Positions 54,298-60,944 of a stretch of 64,000 nucleotides of DNA are shown here, piece after piece (position 1 is the stretch's first letter; every line of letters starts with the position of its first letter). Made by a program: the position numbers and the translations under genes. This DNA comes from a bacterium (lineage in GTDB: Bacteria > Hinthialibacterota > Hinthialibacteria > OLB16): the NCBI GenBank assembly GCA_022072055.1, contig JAJVIK010000007.1, positions 434,001 to 498,000 on the forward strand, given 5' to 3'. The notes under the pieces were generated by a model, which was given only the letters and a program-made list of their open reading frames with translations, was not told the origin of the DNA and did no database searches.

Positions 54298-55082
54298 CAC
54301 GGGTCGGGAGCTACAACGCGGGCTTTGAAGGCCCCACGAGCAGCCTGTTCGTTTACGGTGAATCTCCGGTCACCTCCGCCAAGCTCAATCGCTGGAACGG
54401 AAACATCGAGGCGGGCTTCCGGTTGCTGCACCGCCTGGTTCGGATCCTTGCCGGCGGCGATTCGGCCCCGTATCTGGTCGGCAACGAGGGAACCGATCCG
54501 CTCAAGGTCTCCGCGCAGGCCACGCCCAGCCTCACGGTCAAGGTGGCCTCGGGGATTGCCCTCGGACCGACATACGCCATGGGCTTGTCCTCGGACGAAA
54601 CGGTCCCCGCGGCCGGAGCCTTTGTCGCGCCGAGCGGCAACCCTCGGATCGATTCAATCGGCATCCGCGAGACCGGCGAGTGGGTGATCGCCGCCGGAAC
54701 GGAATCCGCGACCCCTTCCGCTCCCCTCCTGGATCCCGATGTGGTCCGTCTCGCGGATGTCTACCTCCGAGTCGGGGCGACCTCGATCAAGAACAGCGAT
54801 GATGGAGTGAACGGTTACCTGATCGACCGACGACCGCGCAGGCTGTCGGCCCTCGCGCACCGTCATGTCGCGCCCGCGTCTCCTCCGGAGACTCCCAACG
54901 GCTCGGCAACCAACTTCTCAACCTCGGAGCGCTTTGTGGCGGGCACTTTGCGGGTGTATGTGAACGGCCTCGCGCAGCTTCCCTCAACACACTACACCGA
55001 GGATAGCGACCGCGAGGGCTACACCTTCCTCACGGCCCCCCCGAGCGGGTTTGTGATCCATCACGAGTACCAGCCGGGATGA
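54294..55082 (+). CDS. tail fibre / receptor-binding-like protein
   Basis: 262-aa protein. The C-terminal 80 residues read ETPNGSATNFSTSERFVAG, TLRVYVNGLAQLPSTHYTED, GYTFLTAPPSGFVIHHEYQP, a beta-rich motif frequent in phage fibre and baseplate proteins. The N-terminal part (GNIEAGFRLLHRLVRILAGG) may be trimerising. It overlaps the protease gene by 4 bp. Confidence 0.6.
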   Translation: MTRVGSYNAGFEGPTSSLFVYGESPVTSAKLNRWNGNIEAGFRLLHRLVRILAGGDSAPYLVGNEGTDPLKVSAQATPSLTVKVASGIALGPTYAMGLSSDETVPAAGAFVAPSGNPRIDSIGIRETGEWVIAAGTESATPSAPLLDPDVVRLADVYLRVGATSIKNSDDGVNGYLIDRRPRRLSALAHRHVAPASPPETPNGSATNFSTSERFVAGTLRVYVNGLAQLPSTHYTEDSDREGYTFLTAPPSGFVIHHEYQPG

Positions 55083-55133
55083 GCCGAAGCGGTGATCCAT
55101 GTCTGAAACGGCAGTAACGAAAGGAAAAAGAGG

Positions 55134-56120
55134 ATGCGGACCAAGAGATTTCTCATCAGTCTGACAGTGGGGCTGCTCCTGGGCGGCGGCGCCGCGCTTG
55201 CTCAGTGGCAGAAGATCGGGAAAGAGCAACTCCCCACGAATCTGGGGGACATCAACGCGGGGTTCCTCTCGGCCTCAAAGCTCAAGGTTCTGGATGGCGC
55301 CGGGAGTAACCATTACCTGTATGTGGGAAATGACAGCGGAACGAGCACGGAAGGCTTCCGCCTCCGGAACGATTCGAGCAGCGGGCAGAGCTATCTTTAT
55401 GTCCGCAACAGCCTGAAGTTCCAGTTCGACGCCAGTTCGATCTACGCGCGGGACCCGCTGGACTTCTTTGACGGGGATTCCCTTTCCTGGAGTTCGGATG
55501 ACGGCAGCCTGGGTTACAACGCGGGCACGAACCAGTTCCGCTTCGAGGACAGCTCGGATGTGACCAAGGTTTCATTCGACATGGATGACGGGTCCGGAGA
55601 TTTCGAGGGGCGTCTGGCCGTGGGCGGGACCTCCGCCCCCTTGGTTCTCTTCGTGGGCGCCTCCTCATATAACGCCGGGGGCACGGACTGGCGCTGGGAT
55701 TCCACTGGGGATTACATCGAGGCCACGCTCACGGGGGATAACGACTGCTCTTTCCCCATTCCCCACCTCTCCGGGGGAACCACGATCGCCTCGGTCCGTG
55801 TCTTCTGCTTCCTTTCCTCGGACGCCGACACCCTGAGCGCGAGCCTCAGAAAGCGAACGCATGACGCGGACGGCTCCCCCTCCGCCCCCACATCCACGAC
55901 CCTGCAATCCAGCGGCGCGCTCTCGCGCGCCTCCATGACCGCCCAGACCGGCTCGAATTACTATTTCGATCTCACCGGGGGATCCCTTCCTTACACGTTG
56001 ACCGGCGCGGCGGGCAATCTCGACGAACTGAAGCTGGAACTCAGCGGCAACCTCGACTCAGTGAGCAACGACCTTCGGGTCTATGGCTTCGCGGTGACTT
56101 ACCACGAAGTCACCCACTGA
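55134..56120 (+). CDS. secreted fibre-like protein with a signal peptide
   Basis: 328 aa after AGGAAAAAG. Residues 1-24 are a clear Sec signal (KRFLISLTVGLLLGGGAALAQ), which virion proteins normally lack. The body is Ser/Asp/Gly-rich beta sequence with fibre-like repeats (YLYVGNDSGTSTEGFRLRND, YVRNSLKFQFDASSIYARD). The C-terminal half resembles jelly-roll or lectin-type carbohydrate-binding folds only in composition. It lies within the phage-like operon. Confidence 0.6.
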   Translation: MRTKRFLISLTVGLLLGGGAALAQWQKIGKEQLPTNLGDINAGFLSASKLKVLDGAGSNHYLYVGNDSGTSTEGFRLRNDSSSGQSYLYVRNSLKFQFDASSIYARDPLDFFDGDSLSWSSDDGSLGYNAGTNQFRFEDSSDVTKVSFDMDDGSGDFEGRLAVGGTSAPLVLFVGASSYNAGGTDWRWDSTGDYIEATLTGDNDCSFPIPHLSGGTTIASVRVFCFLSSDADTLSASLRKRTHDADGSPSAPTSTTLQSSGALSRASMTAQTGSNYYFDLTGGSLPYTLTGAAGNLDELKLELSGNLDSVSNDLRVYGFAVTYHEVTH

Positions 56121-56155
56121 TCACGTCACACGGTTTCCGTTTCGGAGCAGGATTC

Positions 56156-56458
56156 ATGAGCCACACATCCAGCGGGGCGGGCGCCTGGCGGGCCGCGACC
56201 ATTTCCCTTCTCTCAGTAACCGCCACGGTCTTCGTGGGGTGGGTTCTCTTCGCGGGCAATGCAGTCTCGCGCGATGAGGTGATCCGTCTCATCTCCCGCG
56301 AAACCCCTTATCTCGAAGACCGCAAGGCGATCCAAGAGTCGCTGGTCCGCCAGGGCGCCACGCTCGACCGTTTGACCGAAGAGGTGCAACGCCTGCGCCT
56401 TCAGCAACAGCGCCTGGAGGCCAAGGTCGAGGCCGCCTTGGCGCGGCGGTCCCCGTAA
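56156..56458 (+). CDS. small membrane protein with coiled coil
   Basis: 100 aa: one transmembrane helix (about 15-35, ATISLLSVTATVFVGWVLFA) followed by a heptad-rich coiled coil (about 62-97, LDRLTEEVQRLRLQQQRLE). Looks like an inner-membrane spanin-like or tail-associated membrane protein; the exact role is unknown. Confidence 0.55.
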   Translation: MSHTSSGAGAWRAATISLLSVTATVFVGWVLFAGNAVSRDEVIRLISRETPYLEDRKAIQESLVRQGATLDRLTEEVQRLRLQQQRLEAKVEAALARRSP

Positions 56459-56464
56459 GAGCGG

Positions 56465-56644
56465 ATGCACTCGCGCCTCTTGGAATGGATTCGAAAACTG
56501 CTGGCCTCAAGCGAGGAAAGCGGGTTCTCGATCACGATCCGGATTCCGTATCGGACTGTCAGGAACGGGTTCCGAAAACTCATTTGCCGGAAAGGAAGGA
56601 GAACACAATGTCCAAGTGGAACAGCCGAAAATTCGCGGCGCTGA
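56465..56644 (+). CDS. possible small basic protein
   Basis: 59 codons from ATG 56465, six bp after the previous stop: it begins MHSRLLEWIRKLLASSEES and contains FSITIRIPYRTVRNGFRKL. No ribosome site is clear and it overlaps the next gene by 37 bp, so reality is uncertain. Confidence 0.3.
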   Translation: MHSRLLEWIRKLLASSEESGFSITIRIPYRTVRNGFRKLICRKGRRTQCPSGTAENSRR

Positions 56645-56802
56645 TCGCCACCCTGCTCACCAATTTCCTGGCCTGGACCAACGTGGATTCCGAGACCGCC
56701 CAGGCTTTCGCCACCGCCGCGGTCAACGCCCTCACCCTGGGGTACATCATTGTCCAAGGTTGGGTCGACGCGCGCGGGGGAAACACCAATGGCGGCCGCT
56801 GA
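56608..56802 (+). CDS. holin-like small membrane protein
   Basis: 64 aa, ATG 56608 after AAGGAAGGAGA. It has two short hydrophobic helices (KFAALIATLLTNFLAW, then TAAVNALTLGYIIVQGW) typical of small phage holin-like proteins. A matching endolysin gene is not seen in the module. It overlaps the next gene by 14 bp. Confidence 0.55.
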   Translation: MSKWNSRKFAALIATLLTNFLAWTNVDSETAQAFATAAVNALTLGYIIVQGWVDARGGNTNGGR

Positions 56803-57070
56803 GCGCTTCGAGGCTTTTTGGCGCAGACTCGTGGTCTTCCTCGGGGAGGTGATCGAGGTCACCGAGACGCTCGCCGAGCCTGGCGGTGGCCCCGCCAAGA
56901 AGAAGCACGCCCTTGAACTTGTGGAACGCTGGCGGAAGGAGCTGGGCATCCGTGTCCCCTGGCTGCCCGGACCCATCGAGCGCCTTGTGGTGCGACGCAT
57001 CGCCTCGGGTCTGATCGATGGGCTGATCGATTTCCTCAAAACCCTGAACCGCCAGACCCATCCGCTATGA
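56789..57070 (+). CDS. unknown helical phage protein
   Basis: 93 aa, ATG 56789 inside the holin-like gene. Charged amphipathic helices (AERFEAFWRRLVVFLGEVI, ALELVERWRKELGIRVPW) and a C-terminal hydrophobic helix (VVRRIASGLIDGLIDFLKTL). I know no family; possibly a holin or lysis regulator. It overlaps the hub gene by 4 bp. Confidence 0.5.
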   Translation: MAAAERFEAFWRRLVVFLGEVIEVTETLAEPGGGPAKKKHALELVERWRKELGIRVPWLPGPIERLVVRRIASGLIDGLIDFLKTLNRQTHPL

Positions 57071-58167
57071 TCGAACCAACAATCCGTCTCTTTGATCTCG
57101 ACGGTCGCCTGATCTGGGAGGGTCGGAGGCCCGCGCGAGTGGAAATCCTCGCGCGCTTCGGCGCGGAGGAGGCGAGCGCTCTCGTGGCCTTTCACCCGAG
57201 GGCGAGCCTCCCCGAGGTCGCCCTCGGCGATCCGATGGAGATTCGGTTCAATGGGATTCGCAAGTTTGTGGGCAAGGTCTCCGAGCTGCGGCGGGATTCG
57301 TCGGGCTTTCCGCTCAGTCTTCAGGGCGCGCGACGTCCGCGTCGCCTTTACCGCCATGAGGTTCGCGGTCTGTTCGAGAACCAGACCCCGACGGAGACGC
57401 TTTCCACGATCCTGGCGCCGATCTCCGGACCGAAGCCGAGCTACTCGGGACTGCCCGGCTCGACCCGCGTGTTGGACCGCTTGGATTTCCAGGGGCTGCC
57501 GCTCTTCCACGCCTTGGACTTGCTCGCCAAGCTCGCGGGCAACTGGTTGTGGTGGATCGATTGGGAGGAAGACCTGCATTTCATTCCGCCCAGCGATCCC
57601 GTGGAGCATGTTTGGCGCTTCGATCCGGACCGGATGGTTCTCCACCCGTGGGAACGTGACCGGACCATCAAGAACCTCTTCCGCCTTCACGGGGGAGTGC
57701 GAAACGGCGAGGAGTTCGAGCGTTTCTTCGAGTCCCCGGAGAGCCGCGAGCGATTCGGCTCGGTGGATGAGACCCTGTTCGCGCGCCCAATCACCACGGA
57801 AGGCCCCTTCGCGCATCTCCGTGAGGCGGTCCTTGAGGAGGCCCCCTGGCCCACCGATTATCGCGCGGTCGACCGATATGATGGAGACCTGACCGCAGGC
57901 TTCGGGGAGCGCTTTGAGCTCCGCGGCGCGGAGCTTCCGCCGGGGCTGAATGCCGGGGCCACTTTCCGGATCGCCGCCGAGGAGCTCGTTTGGACCGAGG
58001 GCGGAATGCGCGCGCGCTATCACGTTGCCGAGGGCTTGGAGTCCGCCTCGCGGTACACGCGCTATATCGACCACGAGCCGCGCGACGAGAACTATGTGGC
58101 CGCGCGCCTGGGGGCATTCACTCTCGATCTTTCGGCGCTGGACTCGGAGGCGCATCTCGACCCATGA
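57067..58167 (+). CDS. baseplate hub / tail-tip protein (gpD-like)
   Basis: 366-aa protein. FENQTPTETLSTILAPISGP, then VLDRLDFQGLPLFHALDLLA and WLWWIDWEEDLHFIPP are the pattern of late-control gpD/gp27-type hub proteins with an N-terminal beta domain (LGDPMEIRFNGIRKFVGKVS). Acts at the tail tip, where DNA leaves the particle. It overlaps the small-terminase-like gene (ATGA). Confidence 0.65.
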   Translation: MIEPTIRLFDLDGRLIWEGRRPARVEILARFGAEEASALVAFHPRASLPEVALGDPMEIRFNGIRKFVGKVSELRRDSSGFPLSLQGARRPRRLYRHEVRGLFENQTPTETLSTILAPISGPKPSYSGLPGSTRVLDRLDFQGLPLFHALDLLAKLAGNWLWWIDWEEDLHFIPPSDPVEHVWRFDPDRMVLHPWERDRTIKNLFRLHGGVRNGEEFERFFESPESRERFGSVDETLFARPITTEGPFAHLREAVLEEAPWPTDYRAVDRYDGDLTAGFGERFELRGAELPPGLNAGATFRIAAEELVWTEGGMRARYHVAEGLESASRYTRYIDHEPRDENYVAARLGAFTLDLSALDSEAHLDP

Positions 58168-58616
58168 CCGAACTCGAGGGGCGGGTCCGTCAACTGCTGT
58201 TCGAGGAGGGAATTTCCACGACCGAGGCCGCGCGGCGACTGCGGATTCCATCCGCCGAGGTGGTCTCGATCGCGGTCCGCGCCCGAAATGGAAATGGCGC
58301 TCCTCGCGCGGCGCGGCGCAAGCCCAAGCCGGAACCCGAGCTGCCCGCCGAACCGGGCGAGCAGATCGACCTGCTTCGCGCGCAGGTCCGACAGGCGCTG
58401 ATAGTCCGGACCCGCTCCGGCGAGGTGTCGGAGTTCCCCGCCGCCGCGCTGGTGCGCCTGTGGCAGTTGGTCGAGGACCCCAAGCTGCTCTCGGGCGGTC
58501 AGGAGGCGGAAGAGGAGCTCTTCGACATCCCGGAAGCGGTGAGGGAGGAGATTTTTCGGTTGCTTGACGAAGGCGCCGAAAAACGCTGTAGAATGCGGGA
58601 AACCGATCGGAGCTAG
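58164..58616 (+). CDS. terminase small subunit-like protein
   Basis: 150 aa, ATG 58164 overlapping the hub stop. N-terminal helix-turn-helix (GISTTEAARRLRIPSAEVVS, about 16-35), basic linker, then a helical oligomerisation region and acidic C-terminus. Together with its position before the large terminase it fits a DNA-recognising small terminase. Three bp separate its stop from the antitoxin gene. Confidence 0.6.
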   Translation: MTELEGRVRQLLFEEGISTTEAARRLRIPSAEVVSIAVRARNGNGAPRAARRKPKPEPELPAEPGEQIDLLRAQVRQALIVRTRSGEVSEFPAAALVRLWQLVEDPKLLSGGQEAEEELFDIPEAVREEIFRLLDEGAEKRCRMRETDRS

Positions 58617-58619
58617 CTC

Positions 58620-58904
58620 ATGACCACCATCCCTATTAGCCCCTCCACCGAGGAGACCCTGAAACGGCTTTCGGCGCTTCGCCACGAACCGGTTGAGGCG
58701 GTGCTTGCCGAGGCCGTAGAGGAGTTTCACAAGAAATGCCTGATTGCGGAAACCAACGACGCCTATCGCCGACTCAAGGAGGACCCCGAGGCGCGGGGAG
58801 AATGGGAAGAGGAAATGGCATTGTGGGACACGACGCTAATGGATGGATTGGATCCCAATGAGACCTGGAACGAGCTTCCTGTAAGGAAAGGCCCGAATGC
58901 CTAG
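58620..58904 (+). CDS. MazE-like antitoxin
   Basis: 94-aa acidic protein with a ribbon-helix-helix start (MTTIPISPSTEETLKRLSAL) and a toxin-binding acidic tail (WEEEMALWDTTLMDGLD). Eight-bp overlap with the following MazF-like gene. It is inserted between the two terminase genes. Confidence 0.78.
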   Translation: MTTIPISPSTEETLKRLSALRHEPVEAVLAEAVEEFHKKCLIAETNDAYRRLKEDPEARGEWEEEMALWDTTLMDGLDPNETWNELPVRKGPNA

Positions 58905-59256
58905 CAGAATGCCCCAAGAGGTCCCGCGCCGTGGAGAGGTCTGGTTAGCGGATTTGGACCCCTCGCGTGGGCACCAACAGGCCGGCACAAGACCGGTTCT
59001 TGTTCTGTCCCGCAATGAATTCAATTCGGGTCCCGCCAATTTGGCGATTGTTATTCCAATCACGACCAAGGTCCGGAAAATACCAACTTGGGTGGAGGTG
59101 GTTCCTCCGGAAGGGGGTCTGCTCTATTTGAGCGCCATCCTCTGCGAAGGAATCCGCTCAATTGCTTTGGACCGCTTGGTAAGAAGGCTTGGGCAGGTTG
59201 GCCCACAGACTTTAGTTCAGGTTGAGTTCACCCTTCGCGCTCTCCTCCAATTCTGA
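58897..59256 (+). CDS. MazF/PemK-family mRNA interferase toxin
   Basis: 119-aa toxin. PRRGEVWLADLDPSRGHQQAGTRPVLVLS, PITTKVRKIPTW and LLYLSAILCEGIRSIALDRL are MazF-fold blocks, including the Arg and Ser of the active site. Sequence-specific endoribonuclease. Its stop lies 22 bp before the large-terminase start. Confidence 0.9.
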   Translation: MPSRMPQEVPRRGEVWLADLDPSRGHQQAGTRPVLVLSRNEFNSGPANLAIVIPITTKVRKIPTWVEVVPPEGGLLYLSAILCEGIRSIALDRLVRRLGQVGPQTLVQVEFTLRALLQF

Positions 59257-59278
59257 ACTCCCTTCCCTTGTTTCAGCT

Positions 59279-60700
59279 ATGCCCCTCCCCCCCTCTCTCC
59301 TCCGCGAGTATTGCACCTCCCCCGCGCGCTTTGCGAAGTTGGTCCTCCAGATGGACCTCGCGGAGGCGCAGAGGCAGTGGACCGACTATTTCGGAAAGAC
59401 GCGCTTCTTCCACGCCGCGCCGCGGGATCACGGCAAGTCCACCCTTTACGCCTTCCTCCTCCCGCTCTGGGAGATGGTCCGTCGCCCGGAAGTGCGCATC
59501 CTCCTGGTCAGCAAGACCCTCGATCTCGCCAGCCGGTTCATCACCACCCTGCGCCGCGAGGTCGAGGCGAATCCGCGCCTCCGCCGTCTCTACGGCGACC
59601 TCAAGCCGGAAAAGCCGCGCGCCTGGAACCGCTACGCGCTGTTCCTCGAACGCGAGCGCAACATCCGCGAGCCGACCGTGGCCGCCATGTCCGTGCTCGG
59701 CTCCTGTGCCGGGTTGCGCGCGGACCTGATTGTGGCGGACGACATCATCGACAGCGAACTGTGCTGGTTCCGTTCGCAGCGGGATCGCGTCGAGCGCTGG
59801 TTCTTCTCCGAGCTCACCCCGGTGCTGGAAGCGGAGGGACGGCTGCTGGTGGTCGGCACCCGCAAGCACCATGATGACCTCTACGCTCACCTGATCGGCA
59901 ACCCGGCCTACTCCCACCGGATCGATCGCGCGATTCTCGATGAAGCTCACGGCCGGGTGCTGATGCCGGAGCGCTGGACCTTCGAGCGCCTCGTTGCGGA
60001 TCGCGAGGAAATCGGGACCGTGGTTTTCAACCGCGAGAAACAGAACCAGGTGATCGATGAGGGCACAACCCTGTTCCGTCGCGAGTGGTTGGAGAATTGC
60101 CTCGACCCCTCAACGGTTCTGGGGGGCGCCCCTCCCTCCGGGTGGGCCATTGTGCAGGGAATCGACCTTGCGGTGGTCAGCGACCCACACCGCGCCCATG
60201 AGCGGGACAGCGACTATAGCGCGGTGGTGACCGCCGCGGCGGCTCCGGACGGACGGATCGCGATCCTCGACCTGTGGATGGAGCGCGGGCTTTCGCCCGA
60301 GGCTCTCCTGGAGTCGCTGGTGCGACTTGGCGCGCGACATCGCCCACGGCTTGTGGTGATTGAAAACAACGCCTTCCAGCACTGGGTGGAGCGGGAGCTT
60401 CGCGAACGCTCGGACCTGCCGGTGATGGGCCACACCACCGGGCGCGCCAACAAGAGCTCATTCACCGACGGGCTCCCATCCCTGGCGGTGCTGTTCGAGC
60501 GTGGAAAGGTCACGCTCCCCGCGGGGGATGAGCGCAGCCGCCGAATGTCCGGTATGCTGATCGACCAGCTCCACGGCCTGGGGGCGGAGCGCCACGATGA
60601 CCTCGCGATGGCGCTCTGGTTCTCGGTGATCGCGGCGCGCGAGGTGATGGGCAGGAGGACCCCGGCGGTGGACCTGGGGGCGCTGGTGAGGAGGTTTTAG
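59279..60700 (+). CDS. phage terminase large subunit
   Basis: 473-aa DNA-packaging motor and nuclease. Walker A APRDHGKST (about 47-55), Walker B LIVADDI (about 140), the coupling motif VVGTRKHHDD (about 175-185). RNase H-like nuclease domain: first Asp in GIDLAVVS (about 284), Glu in VIENNAFQHW (about 355), and HDDLAMALW near residue 440. ATG 59279 is preferred; an upstream in-frame ATG is within mazF. All catalytic residues are present. Last gene of the module; two 44-bp repeats follow. Confidence 0.93.
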   Translation: MPLPPSLLREYCTSPARFAKLVLQMDLAEAQRQWTDYFGKTRFFHAAPRDHGKSTLYAFLLPLWEMVRRPEVRILLVSKTLDLASRFITTLRREVEANPRLRRLYGDLKPEKPRAWNRYALFLERERNIREPTVAAMSVLGSCAGLRADLIVADDIIDSELCWFRSQRDRVERWFFSELTPVLEAEGRLLVVGTRKHHDDLYAHLIGNPAYSHRIDRAILDEAHGRVLMPERWTFERLVADREEIGTVVFNREKQNQVIDEGTTLFRREWLENCLDPSTVLGGAPPSGWAIVQGIDLAVVSDPHRAHERDSDYSAVVTAAAAPDGRIAILDLWMERGLSPEALLESLVRLGARHRPRLVVIENNAFQHWVERELRERSDLPVMGHTTGRANKSSFTDGLPSLAVLFERGKVTLPAGDERSRRMSGMLIDQLHGLGAERHDDLAMALWFSVIAAREVMGRRTPAVDLGALVRRF

Positions 60701-60833
60701 AGCGGCTAACGGTATCATGTAGGCCAGGGGACGCGATGGAACGCGTCCCTCCAACGCTGCATTCCAGCCAGGGGACGCGATGGAACGCGTCCCTCCAACG
60801 CTGCATTCCAGTGAAAAATGCTCCAGGACCATG
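60699..60833. repeat. palindromic repeat element, copy A, with 44-bp tandem duplication
   Basis: Two identical 44-bp units (60724-60767 and 60768-60811), each with the hairpin GGGGACGCG-ATGGA-ACGCGTCCC. The flanks AGAGCGGYYAACG and TGARAAATGCTCC recur around copy B at 63623-63740. No gene is supported between 60700 and 60944. Confidence 0.8.
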
Positions 60834-60944
60834 TGGATTGGGTCGCGTCCTTGTGTCCACGACACGGGGTCGAGCTTGGGGCCTTACGATCTGTAGGCCG
60901 CCTCCCCTTCCTCCCCCCGCGTGATTCAAGCACAGTCAGGCGGT

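Noticed and set aside
48283-60944. Attachment-site direct repeats flanking the phage-like module
   Set aside because: Compared 48283-48671 with 60700-60944 by eye and found no shared stretch longer than about ten bases.
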